Shown here: piece after piece, positions 18,550-27,430 of the stretch
Position numbering within the stretch: the stretch's first letter is position 1
How the letters are laid out: each line of letters begins with the position of its first letter
Origin: Nesterenkonia lacusekhoensis
GTDB taxonomy: Bacteria; Actinomycetota; Actinomycetes; Actinomycetales; Micrococcaceae
Assembly (NCBI RefSeq): GCF_017876395.1
Contig: NZ_JAGINX010000001.1
Span: forward strand, 744,001 to 808,000
DNA: 64,000 nt
Direction: 5' to 3'
The notes under the pieces: model-generated
Databases searched by the model: none
What the model was told of the DNA's origin: nothing
Seen by the model: only the letters and a program-made list of their open reading frames with translations
Position numbers and translations under genes: made by a program

Positions 18550-18678
18550 CCGAAACATAGATACTGGCACTAAGTTTCGTTACAGCGTCAGGATTTGCCG
18601 GCCGTGATTTCTCCTGGTGCCGACGACGATGCGCCGGTGGCGCGATGTCTTGTAGCGATAACGGTCGTTACTGCTACA
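18550..18678. promoter_or_regulatory. Candidate res site and resolvase promoter region
   Basis: At 18651-18678 lies a 28-bp dyad with arms TGTAGC and GCTACA and inner arms TAACG and CGTTA, separated by single dinucleotide mismatches and a central GT. Twenty-eight base pairs with TGT ends and a central dinucleotide is the form of res subsite I for Tn3/Tn552 resolvases. Nearer the gene, 18550-18584 holds CGAAAC and GTTTCG arms with an outer TGTAAC half-site, a possible second subsite. Confidence 0.6.
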
Positions 18679-19011
18679 GCCGCAGCCTGACCGCGTTGTC
18701 GGTGAGATAAGCAGGCCGGAGGAAGCCCCCACCTGCTGAGGGTGACGATCATGGATCGAACCGCGATCAGAGATGGATACAGCCGCAACTGTGCCGAGTT
18801 AGAGGCTGCCTGCCCTGCACCGCGCGAGCGGCTCCGAGGCGCGACGGGGCAGCAACGGCACCCGATGGACGTGTACGCCTACCCGATCCGGCATTTCGAC
18901 TTTCATGCATCCCAGCTCAGCCTGCCCGGAACCCGGACGGCTTCTGCTTGAGACGAGCAGGATCGCCCTGGGTGCGGCCGACCACAATATGGTCACTCGT
19001 GGCGAAGAGCG

Positions 19012-19146
19012 TCATGCATCGCGCGCAGTGCCATGGTCGCCCGCGACGGCCAGATCCTGACAGCAGCAATCCGGATACTGCTCACAGGCGCGCACGATCA
19101 CGCCCCGCCTGACCGCGCATCCGCAGTCCGCGCACATCATCTCCAT
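19012..19146 (-). CDS. Small Cys-rich protein (putative), arsenic operon tail
   Basis: A 44-residue reading frame starting MEMMCADCGCAVRRG and containing CEQYPDCCC, seven cysteines in all. It starts 13 nt after the stop of the flavin monooxygenase on the same strand, with GGTGAG about 10 nt upstream, so it would be the third gene of arsR-monooxygenase-smallORF. CxxCxC followed by CCC would suit As(III) or metal binding, but the ORF is short and could be chance. Everything else from 18679 to 19011 shows no gene I can support. Confidence 0.35.
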   Translation of the reverse strand: MEMMCADCGCAVRRGVIVRACEQYPDCCCQDLAVAGDHGTARDA

Positions 19147-19159
19147 GCGCTGATGGTAC

Positions 19160-20257
19160 TCACCGTGCTCGTGCAGAGATGGCCGCAGCAGTCGTGGCGG
19201 ACTCAAGATCGCCGGCGATGGCGCCGACCGTGGCTTTCGCGGTGGATCCGACCCCGACGAGGGTGGCCGATCCCGGACCGGTCCAGTCTCCGTAGCCTGC
19301 GAAATAGAGCCCCGGGATCCGGGTTGAGGCCGTTCCGGTCAGGCTGATCGTCCCGTCGGGCTCGCGGAGATCGAGTTTTCGCAGGTGGCGCAGCGCTGGC
19401 CGGAAGCCGGTGCACCAGATCACGGCATCGACGCGACGGAAACTGCCGTCGCCCCAGACCACGCCGTCGCGGGTGAAGCGGTCGAACATCGGGTGCGGGA
19501 TCAGCAGTCCTGCATCCCGTGCCTTCTTCACGGGTGGGACGGCCACGATGTCGCCCAAGTTCGCGACGCCGCCGGGGTCCGGTTCTCCGGCGGCCAGTGC
19601 GCGCACCCGCTGGCTGGCCACCCGGAAGAGTTCACGCCCGTCGACGTCGTCGGGCAGGTAGCGCGGCTGCCCGCGCAGGCACCAGGTCACCTCGGCGCTG
19701 TCAACGAGGTCGGCTGCGATCTGTGCGGCTGAGTTCGCTCCGCCGACGACGAGGACGGATTGGCCCTTGAACTTGCCTGGTCCGCGGTAGTCGGCACTGT
19801 GGATCTGGTTCCCGCGGAAGCTCCTCTGTCCGGGCATGGTTGGCCAGAAGGGCTGAGACCAGGTGCCTGTCGTGTTGACGACGGCACGCGCCCGCCACTG
19901 CCCGGCATCGGTGAGCAGCTGGAACCCCTCACTGGTAGGGATGACCTGGGCGACTCGCACCGGCCGCACGACTGGGAGTGAATACCGCTCCTCGTAGTCG
20001 GCCAGATACCGGATCACGTGATCGGCATCGGGGTTACCGCCGGAGGTTCTCGGCATCAGCCGGCCGGGCAGGGATGAGTATTCTGCCGGCGAGAACAGCC
20101 GCAGCGAGGGCCACACGTGCCTCCAGGCCCCACCAGGGGCGTCCTGGTCATCGAGAATCACGAAGGACAATCCGGCGCGGCGCAGGTAGTAGCCGACTGC
20201 CAGGCCGGCCTGTCCGCCACCGATGACGGCAACATCGACTCGTTCTCTCACGTCCAC
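19160..20257 (-). CDS. ArsO-like flavin-dependent monooxygenase
   Basis: About 365 residues: VDVAVIGGGQAGLAVGYYLRRAG (FAD site), GGAWRHVWPSLRLFSPAEYSSLPG (typical of flavin monooxygenases in ars operons), VLVVGGANSAAQIAADL (NADPH site), WCTGFRP and a final LYFAGYGDW. Relatives are called ArsO; the exact reaction on arsenicals is not settled. The start is uncertain: the open frame reaches 20350 inside arsR, and GTG codons at 20257 and 20251 just after the arsR stop are the likely starts, so arsR and this gene are co-transcribed. Confidence 0.82.
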   Translation of the reverse strand: MDVRERVDVAVIGGGQAGLAVGYYLRRAGLSFVILDDQDAPGGAWRHVWPSLRLFSPAEYSSLPGRLMPRTSGGNPDADHVIRYLADYEERYSLPVVRPVRVAQVIPTSEGFQLLTDAGQWRARAVVNTTGTWSQPFWPTMPGQRSFRGNQIHSADYRGPGKFKGQSVLVVGGANSAAQIAADLVDSAEVTWCLRGQPRYLPDDVDGRELFRVASQRVRALAAGEPDPGGVANLGDIVAVPPVKKARDAGLLIPHPMFDRFTRDGVVWGDGSFRRVDAVIWCTGFRPALRHLRKLDLREPDGTISLTGTASTRIPGLYFAGYGDWTGPGSATLVGVGSTAKATVGAIAGDLESATTAAAISARAR

Positions 20258-20267
20258 TGCGCGGTCA

Positions 20268-20624
20268 TCAGTCCAGGGCGAGGAACTGGCGCAGTTCGGC
20301 GAACGCTTCGCGCACCACGGTGTAGTGCGCCCACTTGCCGCGCTGTTCACGGGTCAGGAGGCCTGCCTCGACGAGTTTCTTGAGGTGGTGGCTGATCGTC
20401 GGCTGGCTGATGCCGAGCGTCTCGGTCAGGTCGCAGGCGCACACCGCGTCGCATCCCTGTGCGACCACATGCGACAGCACCCGCAGCCGAGTGGGGTCGG
20501 ACAGCGCTTTGAGCTTTTTCGCCATTTGCTCGGCCTGGTCCGCGCTCAAGGGTGCGACTGCCAGCGAGCAGCAGTCGTTCGCATGGAGTGTGAGCAGTGT
20601 CACGTTTTCGAATGCAGTAGCCAT
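20268..20624 (-). CDS. arsR: ArsR arsenite-responsive repressor (CC-plus-CxC type)
   Basis: A winged-helix repressor of about 118 residues: ISQPTISHHLKKLVEAGLLTREQRGKWAHY is the recognition region. The N-terminus has NDCCSL and the domain has VCACDL, the same cysteine layout as Corynebacterium ArsR1, in which two N-terminal Cys and one later Cys bind As(III). The frame allows an earlier ATG at 20639, but TATAAT lies between the two start codons, so the ATG at 20624 would begin a nearly leaderless mRNA. It is divergent from acr3 and should control both directions. Confidence 0.9.
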   Translation of the reverse strand: MATAFENVTLLTLHANDCCSLAVAPLSADQAEQMAKKLKALSDPTRLRVLSHVVAQGCDAVCACDLTETLGISQPTISHHLKKLVEAGLLTREQRGKWAHYTVVREAFAELRQFLALD

Positions 20625-20701
20625 CACTACATTATACATTGACGGCTATCGATGCGTCGGTTTAGTCTTCTGATAGACGTTCGTCGATACGAGGAGCTTG
20701 G
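20625..20701. promoter_or_regulatory. Divergent ars promoter/operator region
   Basis: On the minus strand TATAAT sits 6 nt before the arsR ATG. On the plus strand TTGACG, a 17-nt spacer and TTAGTC form a sigma-70-type promoter for acr3. CTATC and GATAG arms about 21 nt apart flank the plus-strand -10 and may be part of the ArsR operator. Confidence 0.55.
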
Positions 20702-21820
20702 ATGAGTACCACTGCAACGACGGCTGCGCAGAACGCGGTGCCGGTGACGAAGGAGATGTCGTTCCTGGACCGGTGGCTGCCGGTCTGGATCCTGGCGGCA
20801 ATGGCCGTGGGTCTGCTGCTGGGGCGTTTCGTGCCCGGGCTCGACACGGCCTTGGACTCCGTGAAGATTGGCGGGATCTCCGTGCCGATCGCGATCGGTC
20901 TGCTGGTCATGATGTATCCGGTGCTGGCGAAGGTCCGCTATGACGAGACCCGCCGGGTCACCGGGGACCGGAAGCTGATCGTGCTGTCCCTGGTGCTGAA
21001 CTGGGTGGCGGGACCGGCGTTCATGTTCGCGCTGGCCTGGATCTTCTTACCCGATCTTCCGGAGTTCCGCACCGGGCTGATCATTGTGGGACTGGCCCGC
21101 TGTATCGCCATGGTGTTCATCTGGAACGACCTAGCCTGCGGAGACCGGGAGGCCGCCGCAGTGCTGGTGGCCATCAACTCAGTCTTCCAACTCTTTGCCT
21201 ACGCAGTGCTGGGCTGGTTCTACCTCCAGGTGCTGCCCTCCTGGCTGGGCCTGGAGACCACCTCAGCACAGTTCTCCATCACCGCGATCGTGGCCTCGGT
21301 ACTGGTCTTCCTCGGCATTCCGCTGCTGGCCGGCTTCCTCACCCGCACCTTCGGAGAGCGGGCCAAGGGGCGCACCTGGTATGAGGAGACGTTCTTACCG
21401 AAGATCGGGCCGTGGGCGCTCTACGGGCTGCTGTTCACCGTGGTGCTGCTTTTTGCTATGCAGGGCGAGGCGATCACCTCCAACCCGCTGGATGTGGCAC
21501 GAATCGCGGTGCCGCTGCTGATCTACTTCGTGCTGATGTTCGTGTTCAGCCTGCTGGCCTCTAAGGCGGTGGGGCTGAACTATGCCAAGTCCACCTCGGT
21601 GGCGTTCACCGCCTCGGGCAACAACTTCGAACTGGCCATCGCGGTGGCCATCGGCACCTTCGGGGTGACCTCCGGCCAAGCACTGGCCGGAGTGGTCGGA
21701 CCACTCATCGAAGTCCCGGTGCTCATCGGCCTCGTCTACGTCGCTCTCTGGCTTGGCCCCAAGCTCTTCCGCAACGACCCGACCGTCCCGAACCGCCGCG
21801 CCACGGGAGTGAGCTCATGA
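20702..21820 (+). CDS. acr3: ACR3-family arsenite efflux permease
   Basis: A 372-residue membrane protein with about 10 hydrophobic segments. It carries the ACR3 signatures [35 protein letters not shown] (the conserved essential Cys of segment 4) and [20 protein letters not shown]. It extrudes As(III) (and possibly antimonite) using the membrane potential. First gene of the plus-strand ars operon; its stop overlaps the next arsC start by 4 nt (ATGA). Confidence 0.96.
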   Translation: MSTTATTAAQNAVPVTKEMSFLDRWLPVWILAAMAVGLLLGRFVPGLDTALDSVKIGGISVPIAIGLLVMMYPVLAKVRYDETRRVTGDRKLIVLSLVLNWVAGPAFMFALAWIFLPDLPEFRTGLIIVGLARCIAMVFIWNDLACGDREAAAVLVAINSVFQLFAYAVLGWFYLQVLPSWLGLETTSAQFSITAIVASVLVFLGIPLLAGFLTRTFGERAKGRTWYEETFLPKIGPWALYGLLFTVVLLFAMQGEAITSNPLDVARIAVPLLIYFVLMFVFSLLASKAVGLNYAKSTSVAFTASGNNFELAIAVAIGTFGVTSGQALAGVVGPLIEVPVLIGLVYVALWLGPKLFRNDPTVPNRRATGVSS

Positions 21821-22248
21821 TCCCCTCAGCCGACAGCAAGCCCAGCGTCCTCTTCGTCTGCGTCAAGAACGGCGGCAAGTCCCAGATGGCCGCCGCGCTG
21901 ATGCGCTACCATGCCGGCGACGCGGTTGAGGTGCACTCGGCCGGCACCAAGCCCGGTACCTCCCTCAACGCCCTGTCCGCCGACGTGGTCGCCGAGGTGG
22001 GCGCAGACATGTCCGGAGAATCGCCCAAGCCCATCGATCCCGAGCTGCTGCGCAGGGTCGACCGGGTCATCGTCCTCGGCGAGGAAGCACACGTCGAACC
22101 CGTCGACGGGATGAGCGCCACGATCGAGACCTGGAACACCGATGAGCCCTCGGAGCGCGGCATCGAGGGCATCGAACGGATGCGCCTGGTCCGCGACGAC
22201 ATCGACGCCCGCGTCCAGGCTCTGCACTCCGCACTTCTCAACGACTGA
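21817..22248 (+). CDS. arsC: Arsenate reductase, mycothiol type with CVKNGGKS loop
   Basis: A 143-residue low-molecular-weight-phosphatase fold. The P-loop reads [18 protein letters not shown]: nucleophile Cys15 but Lys instead of the usual Arg at the end of CX5R. This Lys form is shared with the arsenate-mycothiol transferases of Corynebacterium (ArsC1/2), so it should form an arseno-mycothiol adduct reduced by mycoredoxin. There is no second cysteine pair as in the next two enzymes. Start overlaps the acr3 stop. Confidence 0.88.
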   Translation: MIPSADSKPSVLFVCVKNGGKSQMAAALMRYHAGDAVEVHSAGTKPGTSLNALSADVVAEVGADMSGESPKPIDPELLRRVDRVIVLGEEAHVEPVDGMSATIETWNTDEPSERGIEGIERMRLVRDDIDARVQALHSALLND

Positions 22249-22275
22249 ATACCCACTCCCGGATTGGATGGTCCT

Positions 22276-22716
22276 ATGACCGCTGCCCCCAACACCACCA
22301 CGACCAAGCCCAGAGTGCTGTTCGTGTGCGTCCACAACGCCGGCCGCTCCCAGATGGCCGCCGGCTACCTCACCGAACTGTCGGGCGGCCGGATCGAGGT
22401 CCGCTCGGCAGGCTCGGAACCCGCCGACCAGATCAACCCGGTCGCCGTCGAGGCGATGGCAGAAGACGGCATCGACATCACCGCCGCGTCCCCGAAGATC
22501 CTCACCACCGACGCCGTCAAGGCCTCCGACGTCGTCATCACCATGGGCTGCGGGGACGCGTGCCCGATCTTCCCGGGCAAGCGCTACGAGGACTGGGACC
22601 TCGCAGACCCGGCCGGCCAGGGCATCGAGGCGGTCCGCCCGATCCGCGATGACATCAAGGCCCGCATCGAGCAGCTCGTCTCCGAGCTGCTGCCGGCATC
22701 GACCGGCGCGAAGTGA
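22276..22716 (+). CDS. arsC: Arsenate reductase, thioredoxin-type
   Basis: A 146-residue reductase. P-loop CVHNAGRSQ (Cys18, standard CX5R), and a later MGCGDACPIFPGKRYEDWDLADP with the two further cysteines of the thioredoxin-dependent family. The mechanism passes a disulfide from Cys18 to that pair and then to thioredoxin, which fits the trxB gene 12 nt downstream. A TTG at 22264 would add four residues; the ATG at 22276 is preferred. Confidence 0.92.
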   Translation: MTAAPNTTTTKPRVLFVCVHNAGRSQMAAGYLTELSGGRIEVRSAGSEPADQINPVAVEAMAEDGIDITAASPKILTTDAVKASDVVITMGCGDACPIFPGKRYEDWDLADPAGQGIEAVRPIRDDIKARIEQLVSELLPASTGAK

Positions 22717-22728
22717 GGCGCTGACACC

Positions 22729-23712
22729 ATGACGACCACCAGCACCCAAACGGATGAGCTGATCATCATCGGGTCCGGCCCCGCAGGTTATACCGCCGCG
22801 ATCTACGCGGCACGCGCCGGGCTGTCCCCGCGCGTGATCGCCGGATCCGTCACCCACGGCGGCGCCTTGATGAACACCACCGACGTCGAGAACTTCCCCG
22901 GATTCCCTGGCGGCATCCAGGGCCCGGAACTCATGATGGGACTCAGCGAGCAGGCCGCAAACTTCGGGGCCCGCATCGAGTACGACGACGCTTCCGCCGT
23001 CGACCTGACCGGGCCCCTGAAGGAGGTCACGACCCTGTCCGGTGCCACCTACCGAGCACCGGCCGTCATCGTCGCCACGGGTTCGGCGTACAAGGAGCTG
23101 GGACTGGCCGATGAGAAGCGGCTCACCGGGCACGGCGTGTCCTGGTGCGCCACCTGCGACGGGTTCTTCTTCCGCGACCAGCACATCATCGTCGTCGGCG
23201 GTGGGGACTCGGCCATGGAGGAGGCACTGTTCCTGACCCGGTTCGCCGCGACCGTGACCGTGGTGGTCCGGCGCGACACCCTGCGCGCATCGAAGATTAT
23301 GGCCCAGCGGGCACAACAGAACGAGAAGATCCGCTTCCTGTACAACAGCCAGATCACCGCCATCCACGGAGACGAAAAGGTCACCGGCGTGAGCGTGACC
23401 GACTCACTCACCGGCAACACCAGCCAGCTGGATGCCACCGGGATCTTCGTCGCCATCGGGCACCTGCCCCGCACCGAACTCGTCAAGGGCCAGCTGGAAC
23501 TCGACCCGGACGGCTACATCGTCGTCGACGCCCCGACCACCGCCACCAACCTGCCCGGCGTCTTCGCCTGCGGCGACGCGGTCGACCACCGCTACCGGCA
23601 GGCCATCACCGCCGCCGGCACCGGGTGCGCCGCCGCCCTAGACGCCGAACGCTTCCTCGCCGCCACCGAACCGGCAACCGCCCCCGTCCTTCAGGAGACC
23701 AGCCATGGCTGA
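22729..23712 (+). CDS. trxB: Thioredoxin reductase
   Basis: A 327-residue flavoprotein with [19 protein letters not shown] (FAD), redox-active CATC at 140-143, [16 protein letters not shown] (NADPH) and [31 protein letters not shown] (C-terminal FAD site). It uses NADPH to reduce thioredoxin; in this operon it supplies electrons for the thioredoxin-type ArsC enzymes. No thioredoxin gene is present, so a host thioredoxin must serve. Overlaps the next gene by 8 nt. Confidence 0.95.
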   Translation: MTTTSTQTDELIIIGSGPAGYTAAIYAARAGLSPRVIAGSVTHGGALMNTTDVENFPGFPGGIQGPELMMGLSEQAANFGARIEYDDASAVDLTGPLKEVTTLSGATYRAPAVIVATGSAYKELGLADEKRLTGHGVSWCATCDGFFFRDQHIIVVGGGDSAMEEALFLTRFAATVTVVVRRDTLRASKIMAQRAQQNEKIRFLYNSQITAIHGDEKVTGVSVTDSLTGNTSQLDATGIFVAIGHLPRTELVKGQLELDPDGYIVVDAPTTATNLPGVFACGDAVDHRYRQAITAAGTGCAAALDAERFLAATEPATAPVLQETSHG

Positions 23713-25051
23713 CACCACCAACCACACCGAGAGTCTGCCGGTCGTCGTCATCGGCGCCGGCCCCGTCGGGCTGGCCACCGCCGCCCACCTGCGCGAACGC
23801 GGCCTGACCCCGCTGGTGCTGGAGGCCGGCAGCACCAGCGGCGCCGCGATCCGCGACTGGGGCCACACCCGCCTGTTCTCGCCGTGGCGGTTCAACATCG
23901 ACGACGCCGCCCGCCGCCTCCTCGAGGCAGATGGCTGGCAGGCCCCGAACCCGGAAGTCCTGCCCACCGGTCACGAGCTGATCACCGACTACCTGACCCC
24001 GCTGGCAGACGCGCTGGGCGACGTCGTCCGCACCGACGCCCGCGTCATCGCGGTCTCCCGGGAAGGGATCGACAAGACCCGCAGCACCGGCAGGGAGACC
24101 ACCCCGTTCCTCGTCCGCATCGCCTCCTCCGACGGATCGTCCGAGGACGTGTTGGCGCGCAGCGTCATCGACGCCTCGGGCACCTGGCACCAGCCCAACC
24201 CACTCGGCCGGTCCGGCCTGCCCGCCCCCGGAGAAGCCGAGGCGACAGCCCGCGGCCTCATCACCCAGCCCCTGCCCGCCGTCACCGGTGTCGACCGTGA
24301 CCGGTTCGCCGGGCGCCACGTCCTCGTCGTCGGCGCCGGCCACTCCGCGGCCAACACGCTGCTCGACCTCGCAGACCTCGCTGACGACAACCCCGCGACC
24401 CGGATCAGCTGGGCCGTCCGCTCCGCCGACGTCTCCCACGCCTACGGCGGGGAGGACCGTGACGAGCTCGCCGCCCGCGGCGCACTCGGCTCCCGCCTCC
24501 GAGGCCTGGTCGAATCCGGCCAGATCGACGTACGCACCTCGTTCGTGATCACCGGGTTCGACACCGACGGCGAGCAGCTGCACGTCCAGGCCGCAGGACC
24601 CGACGGAGCCGAGAAGCTCACCGTGGACGTTCTTGTGCCGGCCACCGGGTTCCGCCCCGACCTGTCGATGCTGACCGAGCTGCGCCTCGACCTCGACCCA
24701 GCGGTCGACGCGCCGAAACAGCTCGGTCCGCTCATCGATCCGGAGTTCCACTCCTGCGGTAGCGTGCCCCCGCACGGTGAACGCCTGCTGGCCCACCCCG
24801 AACCCGGGTTCTACATCGTCGGCATGAAGAGCTACGGCCGCGCACCGACGTTCCTCATGGCCACCGGCTACGAACAGGTCCGCTCCATCGCCGCAGCACT
24901 GGCAGGTGACCGGGTCGCCGCCGACACCGTCCACCTCGAACTGCCCGAGACCGGAGTCTGCACCACCGACCTCGGCGGGTCCTGCGACGTGCCAGCCGGG
25001 CCACTCCCGGTGACCATCGGCGGCGCACCCACCTCCTCCTGCTGCTCCTGA
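23705..25051 (+). CDS. FAD/NAD(P)-binding oxidoreductase of the ars operon
   Basis: A 448-residue flavoprotein with [21 protein letters not shown], then [42 protein letters not shown] (second nucleotide site), [13 protein letters not shown] and [23 protein letters not shown]. The protein ends in a cysteine-bearing tail ([18 protein letters not shown]). It belongs to the flavoprotein family often placed between trxB and arsC in actinobacterial ars operons. An oxidoreductase role on trivalent or organic arsenic is inference. It differs from the 19160 monooxygenase, so the element has two such enzymes. Confidence 0.75.
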   Translation: MADTTNHTESLPVVVIGAGPVGLATAAHLRERGLTPLVLEAGSTSGAAIRDWGHTRLFSPWRFNIDDAARRLLEADGWQAPNPEVLPTGHELITDYLTPLADALGDVVRTDARVIAVSREGIDKTRSTGRETTPFLVRIASSDGSSEDVLARSVIDASGTWHQPNPLGRSGLPAPGEAEATARGLITQPLPAVTGVDRDRFAGRHVLVVGAGHSAANTLLDLADLADDNPATRISWAVRSADVSHAYGGEDRDELAARGALGSRLRGLVESGQIDVRTSFVITGFDTDGEQLHVQAAGPDGAEKLTVDVLVPATGFRPDLSMLTELRLDLDPAVDAPKQLGPLIDPEFHSCGSVPPHGERLLAHPEPGFYIVGMKSYGRAPTFLMATGYEQVRSIAAALAGDRVAADTVHLELPETGVCTTDLGGSCDVPAGPLPVTIGGAPTSSCCS

Positions 25052-25063
25052 AAGGACCAGGCC

Positions 25064-25693
25064 ATGGCCGCCGACACCCCGCCGCTCGACACCCAAGTCC
25101 TCCAACACACAGCCGATGACCTCGCCCGCCAGTACGAGGGAATGTTCTCCGCGGAGACGATTGAGCGCTACGTCTTCGAGTCCTACACCACCCTGTCGCG
25201 GACCGCGAGAATCCGCGACCACCTGGCGATCCTCGCCGAACGGTTCGCCGCCGACCGCCTCCGCGCTCTCGCCCTGGCACAGGGCACAATCGAGACAACC
25301 GTCCCGCAGGTGCTGTTCGTCTGCGTGCACAACGTCGGACGCTCCCAGATCGCCAGCGCCCTGCTGGCCCACTACGCCGGCGACCGGGTCGAGGTCCGCT
25401 CGGCCGGCTCGCTGCCCGGATCCGAGGTCCACCCCCTGGTGATCGACGCGCTGGCCGAACGCCACATCGACCTGTCCGGAGCCTTCCCCAAACCACTGAC
25501 CGACGACGTCGTCCGCGCCGCCGACTACGTCATCACCATGGGCTGCGGCGACGCCTGCCCCATCTACCCCGGCAAACGCTACCTGGACTGGGAACTCGCC
25601 GACCCCGCCGAGGAGACACCGGAACGAATCCGCGAAATCGTCGACCAGATCGACGACCGCGTCCGCGCCCTGTGGACCGAGATCCAGAACTGA
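25064..25693 (+). CDS. arsC: Arsenate reductase fused to an N-terminal three-helix domain
   Basis: A 209-residue protein. Residues 1-75 form a helical segment (LARQYEGMFSAETIERYVFESYTTL, RTARIRDHLAILAERFAADRLRALA), the three-helix dimerisation domain seen in some actinobacterial ArsC proteins. Residues 80-209 are the reductase with CVHNVGRSQ and MGCGDACPIYPGKRYLDW. The cysteine pattern is the thioredoxin type. It is the last cargo gene before the right transposon end. This is the third arsC in the operon and each has a different architecture. Confidence 0.88.
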   Translation: MAADTPPLDTQVLQHTADDLARQYEGMFSAETIERYVFESYTTLSRTARIRDHLAILAERFAADRLRALALAQGTIETTVPQVLFVCVHNVGRSQIASALLAHYAGDRVEVRSAGSLPGSEVHPLVIDALAERHIDLSGAFPKPLTDDVVRAADYVITMGCGDACPIYPGKRYLDWELADPAEETPERIREIVDQIDDRVRALWTEIQN

Positions 25694-25727
25694 CGACGGC
25701 CCACCGGGCAAGAACAGAAGCACCCGG

Positions 25728-25777
25728 AGCCGCCAAGCGAAACTGCGATTCCCCGCCATCTCCCGCTATCAGTCACA
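25728..25777 (-). repeat. Right transposon end with matching repeats
   Basis: Read inward from 25777, the right end begins TGTGACTGATAGCGGGAG and has TGGCGG at offsets 20-25 and 43-48, the same 23-bp spacing as the left end. It starts 35 bases after the stop of the last arsC gene. Confidence 0.85.
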
Positions 25778-25786
25778 GGCCTGGAG
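25778..25786 (+). repeat. Target-site duplication, right copy (GGCCTGGAG)
   Basis: Direct copy of 15572-15580. The codons continue in frame into the C-terminal half of the split gene. Confidence 0.85.
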
Positions 25787-26284
25787 GTCGGCGCGATCCT
25801 GGATAGGAAGCACTGGCAGGACCCGACTGAGTCCGTCGGCGCCCAGATCCTGGGGATGCACCCGGAAACTCCGGCGGTCTTCATCACCCCCGATGCGGAC
25901 TTCGCCGAGTTCTTCGCCGCAGCAGCCGGTCACGGGGACCTCTACCGGGTGGTCCCGATCGGAGAGATCACCGTCGATGAGGACTTCGACGAGGGTCTGT
26001 CCTATGCCTATGCCTGTGCCTCGGCCGAGGTCGTCGAGGTCCTTGCCCGGGGCGTTGAACGCACTGAGAAGAACCAGATGGCCGGACACCAGGTGATGCG
26101 ATGGACCGACGGGGCGAAGGTCTACGGCCCGGATGGCTACATGCTGCCCAGCCCTCAGATGCGCGCCGTCGGGGTCGATGAAGAGTATCTGCGCGGCTAC
26201 GGCTGGCTTGTTCCGGTCCCGGTGGTCACCGAGGACCTGATGATGAAGGTGATGCGCGGCGAGCTGAGCCAGCCGCAGATCTGA
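25787..26284 (+). pseudogene. C-terminal part of the transposon-split gene
   Basis: In frame from the target duplication (GLE, then VGAILDRKHWQDP) this encodes 165 residues ending MRGELSQPQI. It aligns throughout with the 14778 protein (AVFITPD, GDLYRVVPIGE, ENQMAGH-type NQMAGHQVMRW, GYMLPSPQMRAVGV, LRGYGW). A start inside (ATG 25856) could give a 142-residue product, but the conserved N-terminal motif is at 15500-15580. The tandem pair of paralogs predates the insertion. Confidence 0.8.
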
Positions 26285-26317
26285 GCGAATCACAGCAGAG
26301 CCCTCTACCGTGGAGTC

Positions 26318-27430
26318 ATGACCACCGGCACACTGGCGCCTGCCACAGCAGGCCTGGACCGCCCGAATTCCCAGCACGCGATGGCGATGCTGGCCGAGGC
26401 GGCCCAACTGGCAGAAGCCAATTCCCTGTCCGAGCAGACACGGCGGCTCTACTCCTCTGACTGGCGGAGGTTCACCGCCTGGTGCTCCGCCGCGGGAGTC
26501 GATCCGATGCCGGCCTCCGTCGAGACCGTCCGAGCCTATGCGGCCTCGATGGCCCTCGGCGGTGAGGACTCCGGATACCGTCCGGCGACGATCGAGCGCC
26601 ACCTGGCCGCCATCGGCTACGCCCACACCGCCGCCGGTCATTCGCCGCCGACCAAACACCCGGCCGTAGAGAACGTCATGCGCGGCATCCGCCGCGCCCT
26701 GGGATCCCAGAGCCGACAGATGCGGCCGCTGCTGCTGGCCGATGTCCGCACCATCATCAGCGACATCGACACCTCCAGCTGGCCTGCGGGGCTGGCCGGA
26801 CTGCGCGACACCTTCGTGCTGCTGGGTGGCTTCGCCTCCGCGATGCGGCGCTCCGAGATGGCCGCGATGCTGCAGGGTCATATCCGCCACGATCCGGCGG
26901 TCGGACTTCTGGTCACCATTCCGCGGTCGAAGGGGGACCAAGCCGGATACGGCGCCCTGGTGGTCATGCCCGCCGGGCAGAACCCCCAGACTTGCCCGCC
27001 GTGTGCCTACCGGCGCTGGATGATCGCCAGCCGCGCAGCCCTGAGCTCCCGGGCCGAGGCTATGGCCGCGGTCTTCGAGACTCCGGTGTTCGAGGATCGC
27101 CAGGAGCACGTCTGCGATACGCCCGCACGCCACGACGACGCCCAGGCACCGGTGCTGCGCATCATCCGCAGAGGAGGCAACATGGCCGGACCGATCAGCG
27201 GAGACGGCCTCCACCGCATGATCCAGCGCCGCGCTGCAGAGGCCGGGCTCTCCGGTCCGATCGGGTTCCACTCGCTGCGGGCCGGATTCGTCACCCAGGC
27301 CCGTCGCAACGGCGCCGACCACCGAGCAGTTCGACAGCAGACCCGCCACACCTCTGATGCCCTGGTGGACCGCTACGACCGCGAGCACTTCCCGCTGATC
27401 GACAATGCCGCCGCCGACCTTGGCCTCTGA
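26318..27430 (+). CDS. Tyrosine recombinase/integrase
   Basis: A 370-residue site-specific recombinase. Residues 25-125 form the SAM-like core-binding domain. The catalytic domain has Arg in SAMRRSEMA (about 178), HSLRAGFVTQ (His-x-x-Arg box), RHTSDALVDRYDRE with His and the likely nucleophile Tyr near 357. It is more like plasmid or island recombinases with substrate range inside the element than a phage integrase of known cluster. The next gene overlaps its last 26 nt, implying a coupled pair. It may have mobilised the 26-36 kb segment. Confidence 0.85.
   Translation: MTTGTLAPATAGLDRPNSQHAMAMLAEAAQLAEANSLSEQTRRLYSSDWRRFTAWCSAAGVDPMPASVETVRAYAASMALGGEDSGYRPATIERHLAAIGYAHTAAGHSPPTKHPAVENVMRGIRRALGSQSRQMRPLLLADVRTIISDIDTSSWPAGLAGLRDTFVLLGGFASAMRRSEMAAMLQGHIRHDPAVGLLVTIPRSKGDQAGYGALVVMPAGQNPQTCPPCAYRRWMIASRAALSSRAEAMAAVFETPVFEDRQEHVCDTPARHDDAQAPVLRIIRRGGNMAGPISGDGLHRMIQRRAAEAGLSGPIGFHSLRAGFVTQARRNGADHRAVRQQTRHTSDALVDRYDREHFPLIDNAAADLGL

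Larger units (their letters stand above)
15581..25777. mobile_element. 10.2-kb arsenic-resistance transposon, Tn552/TniA type
   Basis: The ends are inverted: both begin TGTGACTG when read inward, and about 20 of the first 25 positions match. Each end has a second copy of a TGGCGG-containing repeat exactly 23 bp further in (TGGCGG at positions 20-25 and 43-48 from each tip). Nine bases, GGCCTGGAG, are duplicated outside (15572-15580 and 25778-25786). Inside are a DDE transposase of 486 residues, a 270-residue AAA ATPase and a 201-residue serine resolvase, sizes very close to p480, p271 and BinL of Tn552, followed by a full arsenic operon. The element sits in a gene whose halves flank it, so it is a single recent insertion. 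Confidence 0.93.

Noticed and set aside
18742-18951. A 69-codon plus-strand frame between the resolvase and the ars genes.
   Set aside because: Weak codon pattern, no ribosome site and no family; the area is better explained as the res/promoter region and spacer.
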